NCBI RefSeq assembly: GCF_000143415.4
Contig: NW_003314352.1
Coordinates: forward strand, 1-64,000
DNA: 64,000 nucleotides
Direction of reading: 5' to 3'
DNA from: Selaginella moellendorffii
Lineage: Eukaryota > Streptophyta > Lycopodiopsida > Selaginellales > Selaginellaceae
Part shown: positions 45,133-58,530 of the stretch, in pieces
Layout: every line of letters begins with the position of its first letter
Position numbering within the stretch: position 1 is the first letter of the stretch
The notes under the pieces: model-generated
Database searches by the model: none
What the model saw: the letters and a program-made list of their open reading frames with translations, nothing else
What the model was told of the DNA's origin: nothing
Program-made: the position numbers and the translations under genes

Positions 45133-45710
45133 TATAAGCCACAAATTTTTCCTTTCTAATTTGCTATCTTACCTCATTTATCCGACCACCATGGCCTTAG
45201 CTTGAGTTAAATTCCTTTGCCAAGGTTTCTGCCTATTGTACCAGCTCGTATTTGATTCTACTTGGTTTTAACAACTCACTACATAAGCAATGGAGCATTA
45301 GCTATTCATTTACAGATTCTTAAATTCTCTTTTAATCCACCTTCCTGGGTTAGATTGAACTTAAAGTTGGCTACACTCCTTGCAGGCATAAGCAGCCAAG
45401 CACACCAAACCTTTAGGTTCCTAACATCCCTTGATACAACAAAATTTGATCATAAGACTCTCTAAATCCCAAACTTGGGTGCAACACTTGTTTTGGGACA
45501 TTGGGGAGAAACACCATGGATTAACGGCTTGGTATGGGTACCCTTACTCCCCCACTTCCATCCCAAAGGGAAGGCCTAAACCCCAGGAAGGGTGAGGATC
45601 AATGAGCTGCAAGGTACTCAAGTAGGGCACTATTCTACATAAGCCAGAAGCACCACAATTAATTTCTCTTCTAGGAGTGGAAGCTACTTTTGAGCACTTC
45701 CTTGGGTGGG
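45133..45710 (-). repeat. Family A LTR fragment, degenerate
   Basis: Begins TATAAGCCACAAATTTTTCC (LTR 3' end, one change from TGTAAG) and follows the solo LTR at 34295 onward until CTTCCTTGGGTGG, where the match ends. The hexamer array half is missing. No PBS adjoins, so it is a 3' or solo LTR. Confidence 0.8.
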
Positions 45711-46202
45711 CATGGACCATACTTGAGCTCACGAGTTGAGCTCAATTTTCAATTGTAACTTAGTACAAAAATTATAAACTTTAAAATTTTAAGGTTATGG
45801 CAAACCTAATAATTTCATAACTCTTTATATATTATATAGATAAAATTGTTTTAAAGGACACTTCTTGTTCTAATAATTTAAATATTTACTATATGCAATG
45901 ATAGGGATGTTTGTTAGAACATAAAATAAAATGTTTGCAAAAAGAGTATTCTTGTAACTTCTTTAAATTTGTACTCTGTACTTTCTAGCTAGTAAATGTC
46001 AGGTTTGTCAGAATTAAAAAATTATTAAATTTGAAATAAGATTCTATATAAAGCTATATAACTGTTTAAAAGGAAAAAAAATAACCATTGATGTAAGCTT
46101 ATTACATATAAAAGAAGGACTTGGTTCTTTCTAGAATGCATTTTTGAGAGGTTTGTTATAGCATACTGTCTAGAATTTAGAAATCTTCATTCACACTCTC
46201 AT
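45711..46202. other. AT-rich DNA, nothing seen
   Basis: No gene, repeat end or RNA is recognised in this stretch. Confidence 0.5.
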
Positions 46203-46664
46203 TTGAAAAAAGGGAAATACACACAAATGTCTATAGGTTCTAGTGTTGGTAATTTTAATTCTCACAATCTTTCTTCCCAGGGTTCAAGGGCTAGGAGATG
46301 CAATAATTATCCCATTGCACAGCATAACCAAACCACACAAGAGAATGAAAGAGAGGATAGTGATCATGAGTTGAAGATGAATGTAATGACAGAGGGTGTA
46401 ACAAATTGGGTGAAAAAGAATGCCCTTTTACTGATTGAGTGCAATTTTGCTACTTTCAATAAATGCCCAATATATTTTCTAGTGTTTGGTGGAAATAATG
46501 GCAATGATCAATATAATGGTATATATGCTCTCACGACATATTACAACATCACACACCCGAAAAACTACCATGAAATCTTTTTTGAGATGGTAAAGACAGA
46601 AATGGAGACATACGAGTACTATGGGAAGTATTGCAAAAAGAACACTCAGAAGCATATAAAATGA
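46203..46664 (+). CDS. Hypothetical 153-codon ORF
   Basis: Opens at ATG 46203 with a Ser/Asn/Gln-rich N-terminus (SSVGNFNSHNLSSQGSRARR) and a more ordered second half (YALTTYYNITHPKNYHEIFF). Not recognised. Lying just 3' of the SWIM-type pseudogene and in AT-rich DNA, it is probably part of a mobile element. Confidence 0.3.
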   Translation: MKKGKYTQMSIGSSVGNFNSHNLSSQGSRARRCNNYPIAQHNQTTQENEREDSDHELKMNVMTEGVTNWVKKNALLLIECNFATFNKCPIYFLVFGGNNGNDQYNGIYALTTYYNITHPKNYHEIFFEMVKTEMETYEYYGKYCKKNTQKHIK

Positions 46665-48166
46665 AAAGTGAAATGAGAAAGCACATTTTTATTAATTATA
46701 TAAAGTATAATAAGTTTTATTGATAAAGAATAAATATCGATAGTGTTGGAGAAATCTAGTTAACTCTAAAAGTTTTTTGCAACTTAGCAATAGTAAGGCT
46801 TGCTTAGTGTATATGAATATCCACTTTAGGATCCTAATGCAAGATGTTAATGAAGATGTAGTACATATACTTGCAAGGAGCATATGCCTTCCCATGTTCC
46901 TCGTGCTTCGTAAAGTTTGGACATGTGCAAGAAGGAAAGTCGTGAATGGCAATTGTGTACTCTCCACCTTCTGTTTTGACTATGTACTCCTTTGCAAGCA
47001 CAGTGATGTACTTCATGGAAAGAATCTCACACTCAAGTGTTTGAGCCAAGTTTATTTTACCTTGCTTCTTCTTGGAGACAGTACCAATAAATTTAACTGC
47101 CTTACTTTTCGTGGTGGCCTCCTATGCATCTCTGTAGGAATAGTCCTGGTTCTGTCACTCATATCTCCAACTCTCCTCTCAAGATTGAAACTAGATTTCT
47201 CAAGGTTTTCAATCTCATCCGAGGTGAGTGCAACCCCATTAGCAACCGGCCATTCTTTAGGTATTGTATCACGTTTAGTCACTATAGTGTCTTCAAGCCG
47301 CTTCATATGGTTGGTGTCGGTGTTGCAACAATATAGCCAGCACCATCTCGAAAATCCTGCTTGCTTTTGTTCCCCGTAGAAACATGGGGCTGGAACAAAA
47401 GCAGATTTGTCACCATGAATCCAGGCCCAACACTTGCCCCTTGGAAGCATCCCCACACACCTTACATTCGATTTTGCTGGCATGTGTCGAATTGCCCATT
47501 GCTTTGGCTCCACGCTATGGTAAGCAATTTTAACCTGTTGCAATGCACTCTCTTCATCAGCCACTTGAGGTGGCTCAATCCGAGAGCGGTGTCTTGGAGC
47601 AGAATGGTACTCAACATCAGGCCTGTGAGAGCTTTTCGCTCCAAGGTCCATACTAACATCTTCCCCAGCAAAGGAAAAATAACGCTTGCAGCGGATAGTT
47701 TTCATATCACCAATAGAAGTTCGGGAGTGTACTCCATAGATGTGCCACGAACCACTTCCTCAACTGTAGTTGCCATTGTTCGGGCGGGTGGAGTTAATTT
47801 TCTCTTCATCCTATCATGTAACATCACAACAGAAGGCCTTGTTCCCATGTATCTTCCTTCTTCAAATGCCAGTGCTTTTCAAGATTGCTCTATAGCACGT
47901 ATTAAATCTGATAGACAGGCTTCATATAAACTCATCTTCCCTTTCCCTGCCTCAGAGGAACGCCAACTCCAGTGCTTACTTTCGGAGAGATTCACAATTG
48001 GGGTGTATGCGAAGTTTTCAAGTGGTTGATCCTAATGGAAAAGGCAATATTAAAAGGTAATAAAAGGAGAAGAAAAAATAGAAACCAACCTAAAAAGAGT
48101 AATGTCCCCACTGGAACATCCTAACTTCCCACCACCCTAACCATGATTCAAGTTGTGGTAGGCAAC

Positions 48167-49893
48167 TGTAAGCGACTAATTTTTCCATTCTACTTTAGTC
48201 ACTTAACCACACCTTCGACCACTTGGAGGAGTCTCACTCACAACCTCCTTAAGTCCAATTCAGGACTTGGACTTGCTAGCCCCAAGAATGGCATCCATGC
48301 CACTCAACACTTGCACCTGGTCCAAGTGCTCCACGTGTCCGGTCCCAAGACCGACACCCAAAGGTACCACTGACATCTCGGCCCGTTACGCTAAGGCCAT
48401 GCCCATTCACCTTTGCTGCACTAGTGGTCCAATACCACTTGCATCACCATCCCGTCTCTCCAAGACTGGGCCATCGGTCCACGAGTGGTCATCCTAGATC
48501 CACTCCTTAGCATCCTTAGGATGCTCACAGACCTGGGGAATCGCCTTCCCCAAAGTCCCTTTGTCAATTCCTACCAAGTCCCTTTTTGCCCCTGGCCGTG
48601 TTTGCCAACACTGCCACTGGATCGAGGCCCACAGGCCCGACCACTAAGTCCCATGGTCCTCTGGGACTTCCTCACCACACGACTGTGTCCTTGATCACTA
48701 CCCCAGAGGACTGCTCCTCTTCCTTTCCACAGTCTAGGCCTTTGGGACAACATTTCGGAACACCGTGGCCTTACGCGAGCCACCTGGGTACTCTCCCCGC
48801 CTTTCGCCTTTAGGTGCTCTAGCCATGGGCTTAGAGCGAGGTTCCGTTGAGCCACACCTGGTATCCAAGTAGGTAGTGCCACCCACACTTGGATTGGGAG
48901 CATCGGCCAGTCGATCTCCCGGGGGAACTAGAGCCGGCTCTGGAACACTTCACCAAGCTACCCCGCTTGTCGGTCTGTGTTCACTCTAGTCTTGGACTTC
49001 CCAGTGGGCATCTCATCACCCAACACTGGGTCCGGCCTTCCTGGGCCAAACTGGCCTTTCCTGGCCAAACTGGCTCCACTGCAGTCCTCCCCCTACTATA
49101 CTTTTGGAGCTCACCAAACCCCCCAGGGTCTGGGAGACGAACGCTTTGGGCTTTCACCCTCTCAGGCTCCGGACTCGGACTCGGACTCGGACTCGGACTC
49201 GGACTCGGACTCGGACTCGGATTCGGACTCGGACTCGGGCTCGGGCTCGGTCTCGGCCTCGGCCTCGGTCTCGGTCTCGGTCCCGATCTCAGTCTCGGTC
49301 TCGGTCTCGGTCCCGGTCTCGGTCTTGACTTCGGACTCCATCTCGGACTCCATCTCGGACTCCATCTCGGGTCCATCTCGGACTCCATCTCGGACTCCAT
49401 TTCGGGTCCATCTCGGGTCCACCTCAGACTCCATCTCGGACTCCATCTCGGACTCCATCTCGGGTCCATCTCGGACTCCACTTCGGACTCCAGCTCGGGT
49501 CCATCTCGGGGCCACCTCGGACTCCATCTCGGACTCCACTTTGGACTCCAACTCGGGTCCATCTCGGGTCCACCTCGGACTCCATCTCGGACTCCACTTC
49601 GGACTCCAACTCGGGTCCATCTCGGGTCCACCTCGGACTCCACTTCGGACTCCATCTCGGACACTCCCACGTGTCATGTGTTGGTCCTTTTGGGTCCCTT
49701 TTTGGAGCCTTGCCTTTTGCTCGCTTTGTGCTCGTTCCTCGAGCACTTCGTTGGGAGTTCCACTCCCGCTCTTGACTTTTCAAGTTGGAGCTTTTGGTCC
49801 AAACGTGTTACGCTCGTTTGGCTCTCGCTTTGGCCACTACCATGTGGCGCCCTTCCGGCTCCACTTTGGGGCCTAGGGATTTTGTGTCTCACA
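48167..49893 (-). repeat. Family B 3' LTR (1727 bp)
   Basis: Begins TGTAAGCGAC and ends TGTCTCACA on the plus strand. Very similar to 53956-55681, indicating a fairly recent insertion. Hexamer/dodecamer arrays lie at 49165-49670. Confidence 0.93.
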
Positions 49894-52800
49894 ACTCCAC
49901 CACCCATAGACGAAGTTCGATGTCCTCATCGAACGGTAAACCCTTTCATAAAGTAACACCCACACGTGTTACCATTTCCATCCTTGGCACCTAGCCAATC
50001 TTTGTCTATGGTTTGACATCAAAGGCTCACCATGCCTTGTCCATCCTTTAAGGAGCGTAGTCTCTCCAACTTAAAGACTGATTGGACCACATGTAATGGT
50101 TCTCCCCTTTTATTGGTTTAGTTCTCGCTAAACCTCTTAGAGACCCTTCTCTAAGTCAATCCCACTACTCCTTCTCGAATAGTCTCAATTTCCATCTATT
50201 GAATGTTTGCACCTTGGAACTTTTACTCTTTTGACTTTTTGGAAGTCAATTTTCTAGGTGTCTCCAACACCTTGCATTGCACAGATTGTGCAACTCCACT
50301 TCCCTATCCTAGGAAGTTCATTACTTGAGGGCACCATCATCCTCTCTTCTATTTCGTGCCACCTTGGGCACTAAGTTCCATTTATCATACTTTGTGCTAG
50401 GGCTGTCCATGGCCCTATCATTTGGCTACCTTACCGCTCCCTCACTTGGAGCCTTTACTTCGCCAAATTGGAGCACTTAGGAATCCGTCCTTGAAAGTCC
50501 GCTTCCTTTCCCACAAGCTGTTAGCATCGAACACATTAGTGTTCCTTGGCTAACTTTGCCATTTGGATCCCTTCCATTAAATTCCATGGCCCAAACTTTG
50601 GCCACTAGTCCTTTGCTCCTATCCTTGATTGTTGCACCCAGCAACATCGGATCACTACCTCCATTTTTGAGGTATCCATTCGGTTCCATAGCAAAGACTC
50701 TTCTTTGCCAAGTCCGGAGGATGTTCACCCCTAGTATGTCTCTTTAGCATATTCTGCTATGGGCTCTATCCATGGCCCAACTTCGTGACCCTCCCATGGG
50801 TCTTTTATAGAGACTACTTTCCTCGGACTCACTATGCCATCGGACGGACATAGTTTATTTCCCTTAGGTGCTCTTCCCACTTGGTCATCACGACCAAGCC
50901 ACACCATCTTAAACAGTTCAATTTCAACATTTTGAACCAGGAACTTCATTCCTTAGCCAACCAAGGACCTTGTCCTTATCTGGCCATAAGATCACCTAGT
51001 GATCTCACCTTGGCACCTTAACAGAGTTGCCAAGAGGTACTTGGTCTTCTAGACCTCCAAGTTGTTGACTATAACCCCGGGGGCATCCCCCACACTTGGT
51101 GGTGCACCCAAGCTAGCCCTTACGGCCAAGGGTTCATAGCAACTGAGATTAGGTGTCCCCATCTCACTCACCACGACCTTGGTGCCACTTGCACCAAAGC
51201 GTTCAAGTTAGATATGCCGAGCTTTCACACTAAGCAATCTAACCGTGCATCACGACTCCGAGGCATCCCTCGCTTGGCGGTGTGCCCAAACCAGTCTCCC
51301 CACTGAGAGTCCATGACCACCGAAATATGAGTGTCCTCATATTCCAAACCATCACCACGCCCTAGTGATTTGGGACTCGAACCCAAGCACTAGAGGGTTG
51401 GGACTCGAACCCAACCTCCGTATATGCATCTACGGATGGCATCACACTAGATGCCTGGCGTGACTCCCCACGCCGGTGCACCAACCTATTTTTAAAGCGC
51501 GCTACAGATCACAGCTTAGGAACCTAGTTCCTCCACACTGCCAAGTCCTCTCACTTGACATGTCTGTGATCATGCATGGACTCCTCCATGCTCGGCCCCC
51601 TGGCCCACCCTTTTTGAAGATATCACCTTCAACTAGGGTCTTTGTTCCCCCGACGTGCCAATCTCACTTGGCAAGTCCTCCGACCTTTGTAACATGGTTC
51701 CTGCATAAGCGTGAAAGTCCTTGACCATCGACTTTCGTTCAAAGCCCTCTCTTTGAACACTCGGGAACTACTTCCCTAACCTTGATAACCTTGCCTCATG
51801 GCAAGCTTCAAGACCACGCTTCTGCTGCGCCACTCTGATTTCGCGCATTCCATGAACCATTTACACTTGGCCTTTTTAGGTACTACGCTACCTAGAATCG
51901 TCTTTGGGAACCTTGAAGGAACTCTGTCCCTCAGCTTGCTAAGGCCTCCCCTTTCGCAAGCTTTATAGTTGCCATATAGTCTAACATGGACAATTCCATA
52001 TTTTAGACTCTCCATGGCATCACGGTTGCTAGCAACAACATCCTCGAGCACCCTCTTGATTCTCCACTCCCAACTTTCATAACCACTGTTGGATATGCCC
52101 TTTGATTTCTATGGTTTAGTTCCATCCCAACACTACTTGCCTTTGGCTTCACACCTTTCCTTCGGTCATTCTCCTCCAGACCAGGAGGATAGCTTTGCAC
52201 TTTCTATCATGCCTTAGCAAGTATTCTTAGGGATGAACCTACCCAATAGCCCAGGGAGTGGTTCCTCAATCCGGGTATGCTCAGCTTATAATCCCACACA
52301 CTGGGGTTACATTGTTGCTTATGGGCCTTTACATGCCCATCACTAGCCTTGCCAAAATTCCGTTTTTAGCTTTGTCCAACTTGGGTAGACAGTCCTCTCC
52401 TGTCTCCGCAACCTTGGACATTTGGATAGCACCTTCTATCCATCATTCGCTAGGGACTTAGTCCCTTGGGCTTTATCCATTGCCCTCGCGACATCAAACA
52501 CCACCTTCTGGTGTTCTAGAGTGTTCGGGTGTCCCAATGATGGCTTTCTTGACAATGAGTATTTCCTTTTATGACATTGACTTACTATATCGCAACATAA
52601 GCAACTTATCCCCCGTAAGGGTATATCCGACTTCCCTATACTAGAAGTCTTGGGTAGCTACCTTCTACCCATTTAACCAGTTATTTTGCACCTCTTGCTT
52701 AGTTGCCTTATAGTTGTCAAGTCCTACAACTCATTGCTTGGTGCTTTCACACCTCCATCACTATCTGGGTCACCACACTCCAACTGCATGCTCTGCAGCT

Positions 52801-53955
52801 TAGGCTATGCCATTCCCATTTCCATTGGGATTCCTTTGGCAAGGGGTTCTCATGAACCCACCAACATAGCCTCAAGGTATCACACCTTGGCACATTTGGT
52901 GTCTCCACACCATCGGCTCCACGAGCCTACCTCTATGACATTTCCATTCGTGTCTAAGTCTTTGCCAAGACCAACACCGCTCTTTTTCATGCCAACCATC
53001 TGTTAGCACTGCCCCATAGAGGTCACACACAACTTCATGTCAAAGTTGTTTTCTTCTGGGAACACCTTTCCTATAACTTTAGCATGGCACATTTTGCCAT
53101 CGATGAGATACTCTCTGTTCTCATCCTTGGATCCTATGATCCCCCCCCATCCTTTGTGGGGTACAACGCACCTCAGTCCAAATGCTTCATTCAGTCCTTT
53201 TTAGGACCATCCCTTGACTCTACTTGAGTCGTCTAGCAGTTTTGGACTTGGTTAATCCACCGACCCGTAAGGTCCTACTTGTGAGGCACTAGCTCACTGG
53301 AATACACATCTTGCATTCCGGTCCTACTCAAAAGGACTATTTTCACAAGTGTTACTCCGACACTTGATTTTGTTCTCTGGGGGCAACCTTTGCCCCTTAG
53401 GACTACTTGTCCATGTGATGAGAATACCAACTCATCCACTTAATACACCCCCAACTCCTTGGGTTGTTCCAGCATTTATTAGAGGTAGCCCCGGCTACCA
53501 TTTCAAGGACTTGAGTCCTCTTCCGTATTTGACTTTCCACGGTCATTACCTTTGGTCTCACATTCATGAGCACCAACCTCAACTATATGAGGATAATCTT
53601 GTGACTCCTTTATTGTTTTGGAGTCTCTATCTTTCCCGTGATCCCAACTTTAGTTGTTTACCACAACAACCTAAGCCAATTTGCTGAGACAAATGCTCAT
53701 CCGGATCACATCCTCAACTCAATGAGGAAAATCTTGCATTGTTCCCAAGATCCCAAAGTCGTTCCATTATTGGCCCTTTTCTATCCACCACCTCGTCTAC
53801 AAGTTCACACATGAACTGTAATGGAGAGCCATGTCTTCCAGACTTGCTACTCCTCAAGGATAGGCCCACTCCTCGGACCTTCTGATGCCAACACTAGTGG
53901 TGATATACTTGAGCACCAATAAAAGTCGGACTAAGGAACAGCTCCGATACCAAAT
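49894..53955 (-). other. Family B internal region, no coding capacity found
   Basis: Open frames here are short and motif-free. The sequence has many repeated phrases (for example GGCATCCC-CACACTTGG near 51085 and a similar one near 51265). The first 1 kb is shared with the truncated copy at 27019-28073. Confidence 0.7.
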
Positions 53956-55681
53956 TGTAAGCGATTAATTTTTCCATTCTACTTTAGTCACTTAACCACA
54001 CCTTCGACCACTTGGAGGAGTCTCACTCACAACCTCCTTAAGTCCAATTCAGGACTTGGACTTGCTAGCCCCAAGAATGGCATCCATGCCACTCAACACT
54101 TGCACCTGGTCCAAGTGCTCCACGTGTCCGGTCCCAAGACCGACACCCAAAGGTACCACTGACATCTCGGCCCATTACGCTAAGGCCATGCCCATTCACC
54201 TTTGCTGCACTAGTGGTCCAATACCACTTGCATCACCATCCCGTCTCTCCAAGACTGGGCCATCGGTCCACGAGTGGTCATCCTAGATCCACTCCTTAGC
54301 ATCTTTAGGATGCCCACAGACCTGGGGAATCGCCTTCCCCAAAGTCCCTTTGTCAATTCCTACCAAGTCCCTTTTTGCCCCTGGCCGTGTTTGCCAACAC
54401 TGCCACTGGATCGAGGTCCACAGGCCCGACCACTAAGTCCCATGGTCCTCTGGGACTTCCTCACCACACGACTGTGTCCTTGGTCACTACCCCAGAGGAC
54501 TGCTCCTCTTCCTTTCCACAGTCTAGGCCTTTGGGACAACATTTCGGAACACCGTGGCCTTACGCGAGCCACTTGGGTACTCTCCCCGCCTTTCGCCTTT
54601 AGGTGCTCTAGCCATGGGCTTAGAGCGAGGTTCCATTGAGCCACACCTGGTATCCAAGTAGGTAGTGCCACCCACACTTGGACTGGGAGCATCGGCCAGT
54701 CGATCTCCCGGGGGAACTAGAGCCGGCTCTTGAACACTTCACCAAGCTACCCCGCTTGTCGGTCCGTGTTCACTCTAGTCTTGGACTTCCCAGTGGGCAT
54801 CTCATCACCCAACACTGGGTCCGGCCTTCCTGGGCCAAACTAGCCTTTCCTGGCCAAACTGGCTCCACTGCAGTCCTCCCCCTAGTATACTTTTGGAGCT
54901 CACCAAACCCCCCAGGGTCTGGGAGACGAACGCTTTGGGCTTTCACCCTCTCAGGCTCCGGACTCGGACTCGGACTCGGACTCGGACTCGGACTCGGACT
55001 CGGGCTCGGGCTCGGTCTCGGCCTCGGCCTCGGTCTCGGTCTCGGTCCCGATCTCGGTCTCGGTCTCAGTCTCGGTCCCGGTCTCGGTCTCGACTTCGGA
55101 CTCCATCTCGGACTCCATCTCGGACTCCATCTTGGGTCCATCTCGGACTCCATCTCGGGTCCATCTCGGACTCCATCTCGGACTCCATTTCGGGTCCATC
55201 TCGGGTCCACCTCGGACTCCATCTCGGACTCCATCTCGGACTCCATCTCGGGTCCATCTCAGACTCCACTTCGGACTCCAGCTCGGGTCCATCTCGGGTC
55301 CACCTCGGACTCCATCTCGGACTCCACTTCGGACTCCAACTCGGGTCCATCTCGGGTCCACCTCGGACTCCATCTCGGACTCCACTTTGGACTCCAACTC
55401 GGGTCCATCTCGGGTCCACCTCGGACTCCACTTCGGACTCCATCTCGGACACTCCCACGTGTCATGTGTTGGTCCTTTTGGGTCCCTTTTTGGAGCCTTG
55501 CCTTTTGCTCGCTTCGTGCTCGTTCCTCGAGCACTTCGTTGGGAGTTCCACTCCCGCTCTTGACTTTTCAAGTTGGAGCTTTTGGTCCAAACGTGTTACG
55601 CTCGTTTGGCTCTCGCTTCGGCCACTACCATGTGGCTTCCTTCCGGCTCCACTTTGGGGCCTAGGGATTTTGTGTCTCACA
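53956..55681 (-). repeat. Family B 5' LTR (1726 bp)
   Basis: Starts TGTAAGCGATTAATTTTTCC directly after the PBS. Ends TCTCACA before the GCAAC duplication. It carries the tandem arrays at 54957-55450 with a different number of hexamer units from its partner LTR. Confidence 0.93.
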
Positions 55682-57420
55682 GCAACTTACCTCTGTATGG
55701 CCATCTTCACGCCACCACATTCAAATCTTGTTTACTTTTGCCTTATGCTCTTCTTCAGAAGGTGCAATCTGCCATTGTTTGCACAACTCCTTAAATATTG
55801 ATTGAAACTTTAGCTTGATAAGGTGGTAGTGCTGGTTTAGGCTTTGAGCCCAATGGAACTCACAAGTCCTTTCACGACCTTCCAATGGCTAACCATTCCC
55901 AAAAAGTGCTTGGACACCATTCTAGTTTGCACCAGCCCCATCTGCCATGAAACCGCGAAAGTTTGCAGGCTTACCAGTCTGCTTTAGGACAAGATCCATT
56001 CGGGAGACAAGATCTACGCCAGAGGCAGGGCCCATGGTAGACATTTTGAAGACGAAGGAGTGCTCTTGCTCATTCACAACTTGGTCTGGAAACAAACTTC
56101 CGTGGATGAACTCGTATGGACCGATCCATTTCAATTCAAGGATAGAGTCAATTTTTGATTGCAACTTCCCCTTTCGAGATTCACACATCCAAAATTTTAT
56201 CCTAAACAATATAATGTAAGAAAAAATTATTATTATAACGTATGAAATATAACGAATGTACCTCCTTAGAGTAGTAGTAGGTTGTACTCCTCTTAGTAAG
56301 TCCCGCAAGATAGCCTCGTTTAGTTGAGTCTTTTGGCAACCTGGATTGAGTAAGGTGCTTGCGATAAAATCCTTGAGGACGGTCTTTGAATATGCTTCGG
56401 AGTTGCAAATGAGTTTCTCATAGTCTCTTCCTGCACAGCATCTTTAAAACGGTTGAGAAAACTCCTTTGTATCCCTTCCTGCATTGGATGCATATGTGTG
56501 CCAACATGCACTGCAGCTCTTCCAGCCACTCCATCCCGTGGAAGAAAGTAGTACATCTTAGCCTCGCAGATAGCACGATATAGAGGAGCATTTTTGCAGA
56601 ATCGACACTTGAATCCAACAGCAATGGTGTCACAGGCTGGAAGATTGACTGTAGACCCTTCAAAAAATATAAAGTTTCTATAGCGGTCTCGATTGCATGC
56701 TTCATCCACACAATCTAAATGCCCACCACAATGAACTATAAACACTATGCCTTCAAAATGTTGAAAGTGTGTAGTCTTGATCTTGCACCAATTGTGGACA
56801 TCTTGTTTGGTTTCTATCCCCTTCTATTTAGAATTTGTGCTACTGACAAAAGGTGGTAGCTCGAAGAAAATGTTGCTGTTGTAGGAGGATGGAAGCTCAC
56901 TAACAAGCTTATACAAAAACAAGTGCACGTCGATTGAGAAGCATGAAAACTAGAAAATATTGCTAACGGCTTTGAATATTGCTAAAGTTAGAGCTGAAGC
57001 TGGAGCTAGAGCTGGTGAATTCGGCACCAACACTAGCATGACTTCTTCACTTGAACTAGAAAAGGACGAGAGGATAATGATTGACTCTTGCTTCACATTC
57101 ACTTTGGCTAGAGTGCATTTTGGCATTTTAACTGGAGATCCAAACACTCGAATTTCCTTCGACTTGGAATTTTGTAAATCCCATTGTTGTCCACCCTCGC
57201 CCACACCAGAAAAAAGAAACTCCAAGTATGCAACTATACTAGTGTCGTTGCGAATCATAGCCTCTAAAGAAATAGAGCCAAGATGAAAATCAAAACGCCA
57301 ACATAAAAAACTTTTAGAAACAATACTTTGAGAGAATGAAAGAGGTGGGTGATCTCGAAAATGAAGAAGAAACCTCTCCATCCTTCTCAATAGGTTTTGG
57401 AGTTCTCTCTCTTTATGCTA

Positions 57421-58170
57421 CTTGTGAAAATCCATAGTGAAACATAATTGAAATTTAAATAGAGTAATAAGAAGACAACGTACAAAATGAATTTAAATTC
57501 TATAGCAAATTTAACATGTTCAAGTGTGATAGTATTAATATTACTGTCATCTATTATGATGTTTGATGCATGTATACACATAAATCCAAGGAAGGATTTT
57601 CAGCACGTGAAGTTTGATAGTTAATAATGATACTAGTAATGACATTTTGCTATAGCGTGTCAAAAAAAGGGATCCAATTTAACTGTCAGTATGTGTGATA
57701 TGTCAAGTTGTCAAATTTTAAATGGTAGATGAGAATAAATCTTGATAATAAATCTTGTCAAATCTTATTCTTCACTGACATATTTGATTCATAGTACAAC
57801 TCAAGTTTTATCCATAATTGTGAACACTGCTCAGTGATATTTAAAGCACGTGCCTATTGTTTAGGATCTAATACAACACAAAATAAATTTCTGGATGAGG
57901 ATTCATCCATTCATAGATGGATATAGTACAACATATTTTAATGTGCCTTATTTATACTCTTTAAAGTTCTTATAATGATTCCAAAATATGTACAAAATAT
58001 TGATGAGAATGCATCCTTTCTAGATAATTTGTAAAATATAATATCATATCTCTAATAACAGAAATGTTGATAGGTGCTAGTTATATCATCATTAAAATAT
58101 ACAAAATAAAGAAGCATAATTTACATATAATAATAATGATAAGATAAAATAAGATCAAAGATATTGTGAT
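57421..58170. other. AT-rich DNA, nothing seen
   Basis: About 750 bp upstream of the transposase pseudogene with no open frame of note and no recognised repeat. Confidence 0.5.
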
Positions 58171-58204
58171 GGTTGAGATTTAGGTTATTCGGAATGAATG
58201 GCCA

Positions 58205-58272
58205 GGATGAGAGATTGGTTAGGGTTAGGGCAGCCGTCAGGATTAGGGTTAGGGTAGCTGCCAAGATTAGGT
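58205..58272. repeat. Degenerate GGTTAGGG repeats
   Basis: Several GGTTAGGG and GATTAGGG units. They are like telomeric sequence but not the plant TTTAGGG. Confidence 0.5.
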
Positions 58273-58275
58273 TAC

Positions 58276-58530
58276 TGTTCGTGAGCATGCGAGAGATCGA
58301 GAGATTGAGCATGAAAGAGATCGAGGGATTGAGCACGAAGAAGATCGAGGGATTGAGTGCGAAGGAGATCGAGCGATTGAGCGTGCAAGAGATGGAGAGA
58401 TTGAGTGTGCGAGTTGGAGAGATTGAGCATGCGAGTGGGAGAGATTGAGCACGCGAGCAGGAGAGATTGAGCACGCAAGCGGGAGAGATTGAGCACGCAA
58501 GTGGGAGAGATTGAGCGCACAAGAAATCCA
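58276..58530. repeat. Minisatellite of GAGAGATTGAGCACGC units
   Basis: About eleven tandem units, 24 bp at the left and 21 bp at the right, built around GAGATTGAGCACGCAAG. They are divisible by three, so both strands stay open (for example repeated CSISPA or EIERLS), which I do not take as coding. Confidence 0.85.

Larger units (their letters stand above)
48162..55686 (-). mobile_element. Family B complete non-autonomous LTR element with target duplication
   Basis: LTRs at 48167-49893 and 53956-55681 flank 4,062 bp. GCAAC is duplicated at 48162-48166 and 55682-55686. The PBS (reverse of TGGTATCGGAGC, 53941-53952) and the purine tract next to 49893 show minus orientation. The interior contains no gag or pol motif in any frame, so it must be moved in trans. 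The shared PBS variant and LTR end suggest family A as the helper. Confidence 0.93.
46834..57390 (-). pseudogene. SWIM zinc-finger transposase-like gene, split by an LTR insertion
   Basis: The 5' part (57390-55691) has an N-terminal domain, then HCGGHLDCVDEACNRDRYRN, GFKCRFCKNAPLYRAICEAK, and GFMADGAGAN followed by ERTCEFHWAQSLNQHY. The 3' part (48031-46834) has VLHDRM-type and Cys/Trp-rich text (GKCWAWIHGDKSAF) and a SWIM-like finger SCTCPNF...PCKYMYYIF with Tyr where His is usual. This layout matches a plant transposase-like group related to MULE elements, from memory. Stops occur after GAGAN, after FGNG, after VNKI and after IEQS, and a frame change occurs near 47700. The full family B element lies inside the intron whose donor is at 55690 and acceptor at 48032. 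Confidence 0.65.

Noticed and set aside
49894-53955. Short frames in the family B interior as possible gag relics
   Set aside because: None shows a zinc knuckle, protease or RT motif. Sizes fit chance in GC-moderate repeats.
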